This document shows, piece after piece, positions 1-13,300 of a stretch of 64,000 nt of DNA. Origin of the DNA: Brachionus plicatilis (lineage: Eukaryota > Rotifera > Eurotatoria > Ploima > Brachionidae); NCBI GenBank assembly GCA_010279815.1, contig QEOQ01000640.1, positions 268,282 through 332,281 of the forward strand, in the 5' to 3' direction. The translations under genes and the position numbers were made by a program. Every line of letters starts with the position of its first letter. Within the stretch, counting starts at the first letter, position 1. Under the pieces are notes generated by a model. It searched no databases, had not been told where the DNA came from, and was given only the letters and a program-made list of their open reading frames with translations.

Positions 1-536
1 AAGGTAGAAAATTTAGTTTTATTTATTTTTTTTGATTAAAAAAATAATCTTGTTTTTTTTAAAATTGAATTTTTTTCGTAGTTAATGAATTTTTATGAGC
101 TCGTTAAATCGATCAAGATTCATTAGCAATTTCAGGATTTCATTGTTACACAATTCACTGTTATAAAATTTGACAATTTTTTTCATTTGTTTGTCCATTA
201 ATTTAATTCTTTATTTTTTCTAATAGATCTTAATCTTAACTAATCAAACTCGATTGTAATTGACTTACATCAACACTTACTCTGAAAATAAACATTTAAC
301 TTCAACCTTTGTTTTAGCAACTAGAATAATGAAATTTATGATACAAGTTTAGGCTTTATGTTTTAAACAAATAAAACAACTCAATTCTAAATTAAATTAT
401 TTATTGATTAATTTATTATTTAAGAAAAAATTTTTGATTCTTTTTTGTACTATTTCGACTTGATTGAAATTAAATAAAATAAATTTATAAATAAAAATTC
501 AGGTGTTTTAATTCATTTCTTCGTAGACACATTAAG
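1..536. other. Upstream region of the PHLDB-like gene
   Basis: AT-rich sequence with no coding signal. A pyrimidine-rich stretch followed by AG at 525-526 looks like a 3' splice site just before the ATG at 537, so a non-coding first exon probably lies upstream, within or outside the window. No TATA box or other promoter element can be named with confidence. Confidence 0.4.
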
Positions 537-1338
537 ATGGTAAATTTTCATAACTCAAAACCAGAATTGTCCAACATAGACAAAAACGAAAACTTCGAAA
601 GGTCAAAAAACAACTCAAAGAGGTCTTCCCTTCGGAATTTTAAGAGCTGGACGCCGTTCAATGATCACTCAGAAACAAAAAAGTCTTTTAAAGATGAATA
701 CTTGATCGCCACAACAGGAATTGTGAGGCGGATGGCAAATTCCATATCCTCTCAGTTGTTGAACAAATCGAACTCAACTTTAGAGCGACCAAAGCTAAAT
801 TTACTACCCGACCGGCGTAGTGTTCGCCTGTCAAATCTTGACAAAAAAATCGATAGCTCGTTCCAAAAAAACCCATCAAAGCCATCAATAAATCATGCCA
901 AAAATAATTCTAATTTATATTTTAAAGAAACAATTGATGGAATAAATATTCAATTACAAGAGCCTCATTTGATTTCGGTATCATTTGATGAAAGCAAAAA
1001 TGACCAAAGCTCCGATTTACTCAGCAAAACCTCAATTCAAATATTTCCATTAAAATTAGGAAAATGTTCAGTTGGTTCATCAGAAAAAAGTGATCTGGTA
1101 ATCAAGGGACCTGGCATTCAATCACTACACTGTTTCATCGAAAATAGTTCCAAATCCAAATCAATCGAAAATTTAAACAAAGAAAACTCACAGTTTACTA
1201 ATAGAAGATCTTTTGGTTCGCTGTTTAAAAGAGCCAAAACAAAAGACGCGTCCAACAGTCGGGTCACTATGTATCCAATTGCTAAATTGTGTGCCATTGA
1301 TGGTGTTTTAATCGAAAGTCCTACAGCTTTAACTTCAG
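537..1338 (+). CDS. PHLDB: PHLDB-like exon 1: N-terminal extension and first part of FHA domain
   Basis: The ATG at 537 opens a basic, Ser-rich region of about 130 residues, followed by the FHA core: a KLGKCSVGSS block, then DLVIKGPGIQSLHC, which fits the FHA pattern of a glycine-rich turn followed by SxxH-like residues around the phosphothreonine pocket. The ORF would read seven codons into the intron; the donor at 1339 (after TTCAG) restores the family sequence when joined to 3002. The domain carries an inserted low-complexity loop rich in Lys and Ser that is longer than in typical FHA domains. Confidence 0.85.
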
Positions 1339-4300
1339 GTAAAAATTAAAATACTTTTTTTTAAATAGATTAGATAAGCTGATAAAAGATAAAATTCTAA
1401 ACGATCATGGCGAAAATTCACCCACTTAAAATATTTTTTTATTCATTTTTAGTTTATCTAATAATGACTCTTGTTAAATAGCCGATGGTATTGGATCAGC
1501 ATGGTAAAAAATCGGATAAGATTTTACTTTTAACAAATTCAGATTCTACTAAAACGCATCACGGTACCATGATCGTAGCTCTCAGCATTTTTTTATTGTT
1601 GATAGAAGGATTTAAATTATATAATAGCTAAATCAATATTTAATAGTTGAAAAAATTAAAAGAAATTGATTTTCTCTCAAAGATTTTCTATTATTTTATT
1701 CTTTGTTTTTACTAATTATTTGTTATTAAAAATTTAAATCTTTTTTTTTTCAGGATTAGTTTAAATTGGACACCAAAGCGGAATAAACAATGACATTTTT
1801 TCCCCAAATTTTCCAAAAAAAATTTTTTAAATTAAATTATAGGGTTAACCTTTCGTAATCTCTATAATTCAAGGAAAATCTGATTTTAACTAGTTATTAA
1901 ATATAAGAAGCTTTTTAGAATTTTTTCAGTAGAACAAATAGAATTAAATTAAAAAGAATTTATGAAGAATTCCAACTCTCATTTAGTTTGTAAAATGTTC
2001 AGACTAAGCATTGATTCTAATCAACATGGATAATTAATTAAAAGAATTTTTCTTACTATGGGCTTTGCAAAAAAAATAAACTTATTCGAATGAAAAAAAA
2101 TAAAATAAATCAATCGATCGTATTTCGATTCAGCCATTTATTTATCATTATTTCAAATGTGCTGCTAATCCGGAGAATGGATACTCAGACTTGTATTGTG
2201 TTTAATAGTTTCGATTCAGAGCTCTTGAAATTCGACTAGGCCTTAGAATATGTTTGAAAAATTTAATCAAATGGACACTTATACGAATTTTAGTAGGGGT
2301 CTTCCATTCATTTTGTTTGCTTGTCTTAAATCGAGTTCTTTAAATGTTTTATCAGAAGACCATATAAACGAGATATTTAGAATTTTTTGTATTCTTTTAA
2401 TTTAATTCTAAGCAATGCTGAATTTAAATAAATCAACATCAAATTTACATTGAGATTTCTTACCTAAATAAACTAAAAGTGTAGGAGATCGGGAAGCCTG
2501 GCCAATTTTGTTTATTTTGATTAAAATGGCCAGACTAATACAAGGCACGTAATCATAAATTTGTGTTTTAATTAAATTTCTTTAAGAATTAAGTTCTAGC
2601 TAGTATTTTTTTTAATAATAATTAAAAATGAATTTTTATGTGTGATGACGAGCGTCCAATATTTTCGAAAAATTTATTTTTGTTAGATGTGGTGCTCTGG
2701 TGTCATTAGGCTTAAATGTATTATCCCTTGGAGAGATTTAATTAAATAAATTCATTAGAACAAAGCTTTTAACTTTAAAAAATAAAGTCCATTAGTTTTA
2801 GATAAAAAGATGAGTAAAAGTCGCGAGCTTTCGAAAGCAAAACTCGTTTGACAACATGAAATTAATAAGAAATATTAATTATATAATTGAAAGAGTGAAT
2901 TTTTTTTAGAAATTTGTTCTCCTATCAATATTTAAATACAAAAGCTTAATTTGAAAATTTTTCATTATGAAAAAAGTTATTTATTAATTTATTTAATTAA
3001 GGAAATATTATTTGTTTCGGTGAATCCAACTATTTTAGATATAATCATCCGAATAATGAAAATAGACTAAACTCACGAAAAGAAGAGAAATCAAGCGAAC
3101 AAAGTTCAGATAACAAATCTAAAGTTGAAAAAGCTTCAATTATTGCCACCAAGAGCCAAAGTAATAAACCATGACTTAGAAATTAAATTATTTTATTTTT
3201 TTTTAAATTAAATTTAATTGCTTTAAATTTTAAAGAGAAAGAAGAAAATACTGAAAAAATGTTAGAACACCAAGAAACTCAATTGAGCGAAAGTAACACC
3301 AAGGGCGATGAATTCAATTGCAAAGGTTGGTAATTTTATGTCTCATTTTGCATTTAAAACTATTAATTGCTCATCACAGACTTACAATTTTAATAATTTT
3401 TTTTAATAAGACACTCACCAGATTAGTCTTAAGTTATTAGCTATGAATAATTGGAGAAAATAGCAAGACAAAATAACAAAGTATCAATTTTTTTCGATTA
3501 AAGGTTTTTAGCTAGTTTGAACTAGAAAACTAATATTTTCAATTTTATTTTTCCTAAAAAAATTGGATCTGAATTGTCTCGTGTTATTTTGGATACGCTA
3601 TTTTTCGTTTTGACATTGACCTCGTGGCTATTTCTATTTTTCAGTGACCAGGGTACACGGTTTACTTTCTTCATCACATGTCATTTAGTTAAAAATAGTG
3701 AAATATTTTTAATTAAAAATTTTTCAATCTTAATTCTTTTGTTCGTTTCCCAGGAAAAACCTTAGTATTTTTTCAAGGAATTTTACCCTAAATAAATATG
3801 TTTTTTCTCTTCGTTTTGAAATAAAAAAAATCTGTTTTTGTGATTTAGTTTATTTTCTTGCACTTAAGCATGTTTAAGCCCTATTCAGAAAAATAAATCT
3901 CAGATTTTTTTTTATGCAATTTCATCTAATTTTTGGCATTCTATTCTATTCTTTCGGTTTTTTGAATTAAAAAAAAAAATGTATTGCTCTTCGTTTAGTT
4001 GTCCTGGTTTCTGAATAAAAAATTCTTAACAAAATTAAAATGATCAAATAAATAGCGAACTAAAATCTAAAAATTTTTATCATATTTTTATTTTGAGTTG
4101 CGTGAGTATTTCTTTATTTCATTTTGGTTGATATTTGACCAAATACTTACTTAATTATTATTTCTATTCACTCAAATAAATATTAGCTTTTAGCACGTAT
4201 TTTATATTCACCATGCCTTGGAATAAAATTAACTAATTGAATCATAGGAACTTAATCCATTTCATTATTTTTCGATCTTTCTTGTAAAAATCAAATAAAC

Positions 4301-7300
4301 ATTTTTAATTAATTTAAATTTTTTATCTTCAAAACATCTAAAAATTATTTAAATGTTTAATTGGTAATCAGTTCATTTTTAATTTTAATTTTTGAAAATT
4401 CTTGCTTCCTAGAATGGAAACTTAATTCTATAAGCTATCTTTCATTAAGCTTGACATTGGCAATTATTATTTTTAAGTTGATTTTGTTTAGTTTGATTGA
4501 TAAACAGACTGAATATTAATATACCAATTACAGAAAAGAGAAAGACATTTCTAAACTTCGAACTAACGTAATTTAGCATTCAATATAAAAATATATTTTA
4601 AGGTATAAAATTGCTAAATAATTTCCAAAAATGAGAAATAATTTCATATTTATTTACAATAGCATGATCTTGAATCAATTTTTCGGTTTTTTCTTTATCT
4701 AGATTAAGAAATATACAAGGGACATAAGGATTGTGGAGAGTTTGAAAAAGAAAACTATTGCTCTTAATATTTTTTTTTTTATATGACGAAATTAAGAATT
4801 TTTTACAACTAAAAAAATTTATAAATTTTAGTGTCTTGGCTTAATTATTCCAAAATATTCGACTTATACTCTAATAGCTTGTCAAAATTCTCAAAAACAT
4901 ATTTTCTTTATTTCGAATAATTAATTTATTTAACTCTCAAATAAATTAAACAAACGAATTTTGTTAAACTAGAATTCTACTAAATGTATTATTCTGTCAT
5001 CTGGTCTTAGTTTCAAATTAATTTGATAATTAGAAAAAAAATTAAAAAAATTCATTGGATTCAACTATATTTAATCCAAAGACGAAGTCCAATCGATTTT
5101 TCAAATTAATTAAAAATTTAATTAAGTCTAATAATAAATTCAGTGATTTTTAATTTATTTTTAAATAATATCTAATAAAATTTTACAAAGATAATGAAAT
5201 AAATTTATTATTACTAAAATGAAAATTGTTTAGAAAATAATGGCATTTTAAAACTGACATGACATCCAATTCTTTTAAATGTTAGAAATTCGGAAATTCA
5301 TTAGGAATTAAATAATTTATCATTAGCATTGATTTAAAAAAATTCAATTTTTACTTGATTATGTTCGAAAATATTTTTGATTGAGACCTTAAAAAAATTT
5401 AGCAAAAGTGATTTTTTTTAACAATGAACAAACATTGGATTTTATTAAAATTCAGAGTGTATTTAAAGTTTTAATTGTATTTTTACTGAAAATTATAAAT
5501 AACGGAGTTATTTAAAATTTTTTAGGCTTCAAAGCCAAAAAAATAACAAAAACTTAGTTCGGCACATTATAAAAAAAACATTTAGATTCCAATGCTAGAA
5601 ATATGATGATTATGTTTCAAGGGATTTTAAAATAAAAAACAAACAATTGCTTACTGCGATCGGGTTTATAAATTTATTTTTCAAGAGTATTCACTTTTAA
5701 CAATTTTTTATTTAATTTCAAACCTTAAGGGTATAAATTTAACTTAATTACTCAACAAATGCTTTTTCAAAATTAAATATGATCTTTATTATTTAAATTT
5801 AAAATTAAATAAATTCTTTATTTAGATTGTGAAGAGAGAAAATTGTCAAAAGTTCGATTTAGTATTCCGGAAAAGTCTTCATTGAACGAGTCAAATAAAA
5901 GTGATGAAAATTTAAACAGTAAGTTAAATTTATTTTATTTAAATTTATAGCTTTTGTATTTGAATTTTTATTGAGCGATTTTTTTGTCTTGAATAAATTG
6001 AAAGTTTTCATTCAATGCATTATTTGTTGTGCTGAGTTAGATTTTATTTATTTATTAAAATTTGAATGAACAAAAGAAAATCTATTTTGTTATTTTGCCC
6101 AGAAATCAAAGCCATTAAAGAATTTTATTTAATTGAAATTTAAACCAAATTAAAATTATTTTTGGTAATATTTCTTTTAAAAAAATTGTAGCATAAATAT
6201 TTAAGTATTCAGTTTGATTAAAAACTTTTTTTTTGAATTAATTGTAAATACGGGAATTAAGTGATATTTTAAGAAATTTTGTAGAAATGTATTTTTTGTT
6301 GGAAAAAATTATGAAATTATGTATGAAAATATTACATCAAATTAAAAATCAATAACCCGTCGTTTATTTCCAAATTAGCTTTATTACTTTTTTAATTAGT
6401 TTTATCAGCTTTTTGCGTTTTTATATCAAAGCTTTTCATCAAATTGCTTATAATATATTTTAGACACATTTTTAGAGTTCGGATTTCATAATAATTTGCT
6501 TTTTTCCCTCAAATTCGACATGGTTGATATTAAATTTAATCATTGAAAATTTATTGAAAAATTTTCAATTATTAAATTTAATTCATCAATCAGAGTTAAA
6601 AAGGTGTATTAAATTAGCTGATAAAATTTGAGTTTTTATTCTTAGAATTGACAAAAAAGCTTAATCAGTTATTTAATATCATTTGGGTGATCGAATCATT
6701 ATTTAAATAGAGTATCTTTTATTTTGTTTTAATTGACCTATTTTTGCATCATTATTCAAATTAATACAGATTTAATATTTTTAGTTATTTTTTTCTGTAG
6801 CTAATCAGGCATTGTTCATTAGCCTTCTATGATATCGTTCAATTTTGGCATTATTTTATTTGAAATCAAATCTTAATTCGATTTGGGTTTTTGTCAAACA
6901 AAACTTTTTAGTATTTACAAGATGAATAAATTAAATTTTGCGAGTTTAACACTGTAAAATTAGTTTAATTTACCGAATGAAATTTTGATTGCTAATGATT
7001 GTAATTAATTTTTTCTAATAATTTTTTGAAAAATGCCCAGACTAATTATTTGCTTGTAAAGAAAAAAAAAGAGTGGTTTACTAACAATTAATAAAATTCC
7101 TTTTAAAAGTAGTTTAATTTAAAGAGGAGTCTGTGGAAGCAATAGATCCAATGGAGCTTGAGCTGATAAAGTACTTGAATAGCTCTAAATTAAATGCAGC
7201 TCTGAACCGCAAGTCAATATGGATACCTGGATATGGTTTAGTGAATTTTTTTTAAAGAAAATTTCAGAGAATATTTGGCTTCGACTTTATATTTGCTTCT

Positions 7301-10300
7301 AATAAATTTAATTGTACTTTTTTTTTAATTGGAAATCTTAAGTGGTCTTTCGTGGATTTTTGTAATACCAAGTCAGAAAACTTTTGGCTTTTATTGCATT
7401 GTCAGAACAATATTTAGTTTTAAAATAAATATTTTTTAAAATAAAATAGTTATTCTAAATTTTTTTTATATTGCAGTAGTTATAAGTCTAAGAAAATATT
7501 CTTTTGACCGAAATTAAAATTAGCTAAAATTAGGTTAATGAGAAATTTGCGTAACTTGCTAAATTTAAAATATAAAAAAATAGCTGGACATTTAATCTTA
7601 TCAGACGATTTTTTTTTTAAATTATTAACCTTTTAAAAAATGTCGACAGTTCATTTTGCACAGGACTCTTCAGCACAATTTGAAATTATAATATCGACCT
7701 TTTTCAATCCAGTTTAATCAATGGGGTTTAAGCTCTAGGGTAACTAGAATCCTCTCTGTAACCACACCAGCTTGGATTATCTTTCCCAGGGCTGAGTAAT
7801 TTTGATCAAGATAATAAATTATTTTTTAAAATTTCAAGGGCCATCACTTTTCAAATTAAAACTATCATTAATTATCGCTCACTAAGGTCGTGAGATAAGC
7901 GAAAGTATACAAATTTTTAAAGAAAAATAAAGAAAATTTCCATTCATTTTTTTAAATTTTCAAAAATTTGGTACGGTTGTGTTATGCAATTAACTAGCTC
8001 GTCAATATTTTAAACAATATTAGATTTCTTTACTTGTTAATCGCTTTAAAAATAGTAAAGTATCAAGTTATAAGTTATTTTTGAGTGTTTGGTTGTGACT
8101 AAGAATGGATTTGGTTAAATTTATTGAAAAAAAAAACAATTTTCAACCCTTGTTGTCTTTCTCAATTGACCAACACTTCGTTTGTTTATTAAATAAACAT
8201 AATATGGAGGATTTATGTTTTAAATAATCTCATATGTTTGAATAAGATTAAATTTTTGTATTTAAATTTATGTTCTGTCACAGCCTCACAATTTTTATGA
8301 CAACACAATTTATTAAGTTTTTTATTTAAGTGATCAGACATATTATTATAATCATAGAGTTTAAATGTTTAAATTATCGTCTAAATTACAACTTGTTAGA
8401 ATTGACATTTTCAACACTAAGAATATTCAGTTGACATTAAATTCTAATCATCAAGTTTTTATTTTACTTGCTAATAATAAACAAAAAATAGAATTTTTTT
8501 TCTTGTGAAGAATAAGATAAAAATTTTAGTTTAACCTATGGACAATTAGATGCTTGTCTATGCATCTAATGAAATTTTTTTTTAGTTAGTTGGCATCACT
8601 AGAGCCAAGGCTAAGGAAAATCAAAAACTGTTTACTCATCATTTTGAACTTCATTTTTTAGACTTTATTAGAATAGACAAGTCCTGTTTTTCATTTTGAC
8701 GCAAAATTCTATTTGAAACTAATGATTCTTGAATGCATTTGAATGAAAGACCTCTTGAATCAAATCAAATAGATGAGATGCTTAGTAAACTTTTTTCATT
8801 CAGAATAGCACTTATGCCATTAAAATGATTTATTTTATTAAATTAGGCATCAGTGTATAACTCTCATGGCATTAACAGGTTAAATATCTATTTAATTATG
8901 TTTTTCAGCTTTTGTTATTTATACGACTGATTGTTGGCTTCAAAAGTCAAACTTCATCAAAATGATAATTTTTTTTATTAATTAATGCTTTTTCGCTCTT
9001 GATGAGAGAAAGAAATTTCAAATTTTTTTTCTGAAATTTCAAGTCCTGCTTTTTAGTGTGCGTTTTGTTTTTACATAATTATCTTCATAGATCAATAATA
9101 ATCAATTTGAATTTTTATTTCAAAAATTCTAGGTCATTTACTCTAGGAAAAATCTTTTTAATTTAATCGAGCACATTTTTGACCTTGTTTTAGAGAGAAA
9201 TAAAATTAAAAATTTGATTTGAATTTAATGCGATGGCTTTTGGTAGCTTGCAATGTCTTGGATTAATTTATTTTTTTAGAAAAATTTTAATTACATAAAA
9301 CAAAGATAATGATATCCTTAAGTTTGACAAAATATAGCAATCATTGAGCAAAGTTTAATAATCTTGCCAGGATTAGGTTTAATAATCTTAAGGTAATGTT
9401 TAGGAAAACTAATGATAGCATTTTGCAATTGGATAAAAATTAAGGCAAATATTTGACAATAAATAGATTTATTTATTTGAAAATAATACAATTTGTATGC
9501 AATATTTGCCGAGAAATTTTTTATAAATAAAAATAAGAAAATATTTTACGTAATTTTGTGAGTTTTGCTATGGTTAATTGTATCCCTATTTTTCATTAAT
9601 CAAAATTTCATAGAAAAAATACGACGACAACCAAATACCTACACACCAAAGTGATAGCCAAAAAGTTCATTTTTTAAATTCAATTAAAAATCTGTTTTCA
9701 ATTTTTTAGATTTTCTCAGAAATTTTTCTATCAAAGTAGCCATTCGTTGTATCTGACTTAAAATAAGAATTAAAAACAAGTTTATGAAACTACGACAATC
9801 AAGAATTGTCTTTTTCTTACTCTAAAAATGAAGACTCTTAACTTAGTTTGGTTTTTTCGAACAAACCATTAAAATGTCTATCAAATCCAAGACTCAACTT
9901 TTTGGTCAATTTTTGTCAAAAATTCAAAAGTCTGATCTATTTTTTTAAGCTTGCGCACATATACCAAAAATTATCTGTCTTTTTTTAATTTATCAAAAAA
10001 AGCAATTAAAAAACTAATTTAAATTCAACTAGAATTGAATTTCGTGATAAACCAAAATCAAAATGTTTAATTATATTTAAATAATTTAAACGGAGTCCAT
10101 TTAAATTATCCTAAATGGAAAATTAGTTTAAACAATTATTTTCTAAAAGGTTATTTTATTTTTATTTCAGACGAATAATTTGGTTTAGACCTGGATTTGT
10201 AAGAATGACAGTAGCCTTCGTTTAAATCCACAGTTATTTTTAAAATTAATATTTTATTATTCCATATCAATTTTATCAAGAGATTTTTATGCTGCAATAA

Positions 10301-13300
10301 GATTCAAGTCCTAAAACAAAGTCACTAAATTGCTACCAAATCAATCCAAATACTTTTGGTTAACTTTGCTCTAGATACACAGATAAACTTAATGGATAGA
10401 AATAATTGAATAAATTTTGCCAATTTTAATTTAATTATTTCTAGATCAATAATTTGTTATATAAAAAAAGATAAGCCAAAAAACTCACTAAAATATTATT
10501 CTTGTTCTAACAAGCGATAAGACCTGGAAGCAAAATGGCAAACAAGTTAAAATTAAGAATTTCTTTTGAAGAAGCTAAGATTATCTATTTCTACATTAAT
10601 GTTTTCTTCGAGTATTATTATCCGAGTTCTTGGAAACAATTCAAGATGATAACTCTAATTGATTTGTGCTTTTATCTCTTTCTGATATTGAAAAGCAGAA
10701 TAGTATCTTGTAAATTTAACTTATCATTGCTTCGGGGTCTTTTATCCAACCTTAACTATTTACTTAAGGAAATATCCTTCATTATAGCAATAATAATTAA
10801 CCTAAGATTGAAATTTATCAGTTTTCAACTCATTCAAAAAAATTATTTAAATACCTAGTTAATTTTCAGGCTACAAGTATTCTTCATATTAATAATCTTG
10901 AGTCTTGTTTTCAAAATCTTTAAAGTTTCTTACAAATATCTCTGTGTTCTTCAAGCTCTTCTATGGACACTGAAAAATTATCCTCAATATTTAAGTTCAA
11001 ATCTTTAATTAAAAAAATTTGCATAAGAATTATGAAATTTTTTGAAAGTGTAACATATGATCGGAAAATAATAAAGCCAGAGTTGTAATTAATTTTTTTA
11101 ATTTAAAATATTAAAGGAAAAGAAGATAATCAATGTTCTTTTTTAAATCAACAACTTAAATTTTAATTATTTAAATTTTCTAGATTATTTTAAACTTATT
11201 ATTATGTAAATGATTTGAGAGCGCTGATTTTTAGGTGTAAAAAAATTTTAGAATCTCTTTTTTTTAGATTTATTTTTATCTAAATGTAAATTTTTTTAAT
11301 TTATTATTTGAAGTCTTGTGATATTCAATACGAAAGAATCTATTTTTCTTTATCTATTGATTATTTGACCATTTCATTTTATATCAAGTACTGCATTATT
11401 CAGTGCTTAACTACTCCATTTATATAAAATTTCATTTTCATTTAAATCGCAGAAACAATATAAAATTAATATTTTATTAAGGTGTCGTCCATGTTAAATT
11501 TACAAAAAAACAGAACAAATTTAAAGAGCTATGTTATCTTTCCATTTACTATTAAATTTTCTTTAACACTTGAGAACTTTAATATTTATTTAATATCTTT
11601 TGTTGGACAAACGGACTTAAATTTTTCAGAGTCTGTTTATATTTGAATAAAACTTTAAAACAATTAAAAATTTTCAAATTTACAGACTTTTTGCATGAAA
11701 TAAGCATTCTTTAACTAAGTTGCATTTACAGAACTAATTTTTAGTTTTAAAAAAGTAGATTAATTGTTTATTAATTCTTTTTTTGTCATATTAATACTGT
11801 ACTGAAATAAAAAATCAGATTTCTAAAAATTGATTTTTCTACGAAATGACGCATCACCCTTTGTTATCGTGCTTCTCAAAACTCAAACTAAGATAACTAA
11901 TTCATCAAATTTTCAGTTGATATGCTCAAGTTGATTAGTTCTTCGGTGTCAAATATTTATTTGACGAATGATGCCTCGGGATATATCCTACTCGTGTAAT
12001 ATTGCTTTTAATATCCAGATCTTTTATTTGGTTAATGATTTGAGTTTTTAATCTATAATTAAGTTTGCTAATTTTTTATTATTTTGTAGATAGTAAATTT
12101 ATTGATTAGAAGAGTTTAATTTTAATTTTTAAAATAAAAGAGAACCCATTTTTTGTATATTTTATCTAAAAAGTAAAAATGAATCTAATTAAAACACGGT
12201 AATTTTTTTTTTAAATGGTTAACTTGATGATTATTTATCAAGTTTAAAACTCGTTTCGCCATGAATAAAATGCAAAAAAATACTGTTTAAAAAGTATTGT
12301 TTTAGATTGTAAAAATAAATTTAAAATTCGGTACCATAAATTAGGAGAGAAAAAGAGAATAGACAAAATATTGAACATTAAGAAAATAATTTTTGTCCAT
12401 TGTAAAAATCATTACTCAAACATAACGCATATAAGAACTCAGGTGCTCTTGAGTTTTCACTTATAACATAAGCATAGTTTTTGATGAGATTATGTTTTAA
12501 AATCTATGGAAATAAAATCGAAAGCCAAATGAAACTTTTCTCAAAAAATTTTACTGGAAAACTAAGCCACTTAGACTAAAAACTTGGTCAGATAAATTTA
12601 TCAGAAAATCATAAAATCTTTTGGTCAGATGTTTTTTAGACTGTTCTTGGTCATGTCCAAACGTAATCTCAGAGATCATTAAAACTGATTAAAAAATCAG
12701 CAGTTTAGTGCGAATAAACTTTTTGAGTCATTGTCAGACAGTTTAAAAATAAAGCGGATTATCGAATTAAGATTTTTCAAATAACCCACTCCCTTGTGTG
12801 ATATCTACCTCACTTAATTTCTTGAAACATTCAATACTTTATCATGTGATTTCAGTCATTCTTTATTTTTTTTAAATATTTTTCTGCATTAAATTTATAT
12901 TTATTTGATTTTTATTTTTTTCGATTATTATTTTTTATCTGAAAGACTTTTTTCTTAAATTTTTTAACTTGTTATCAAAGTCGATTGGGGGTATATTCTA
13001 AGCTCTTTACTACTAATGTGACTAATTCAGAGGTAGAATTTTTATATCATTGGTCAAAATAAAAAAAAAATGCTGCAATTTAAGTTTTGAGACCATATCT
13101 ATTTTTAGGATTTCGAATTCCTTAGGAAACCAAGTTGTTGAATCTTTACTATTACCGGTACCTTGTCAATTAACAATCTTGAAACACCTATCTTTGGATT
13201 GAATAAATTATTCCCTGACTAAATAATTCCTGATATATGCTTAAAGTTTTTTTCTGAATATCATGAAGGCTTTTTGTAAGGGCTCATCTGAATATAAGAG

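Noticed and set aside
10535..10858. 107-aa open frame in intron 5 of the PHLDB-like gene with a fair ATG context
   Set aside because: Hydrophobic and AT-driven composition (Ile, Leu, Phe, Lys), no family match, no splice context. Probably a chance frame, although the region is slightly less AT-rich.
11917..11993. Possible cassette exon in intron 5 (after TTTTCAG, reading VDMLKLISSSVSNIYLTNDA)
   Set aside because: It would fit exon 5 in phase but leaves phase 0, whereas exon 6 needs phase 1, so it cannot sit between them.
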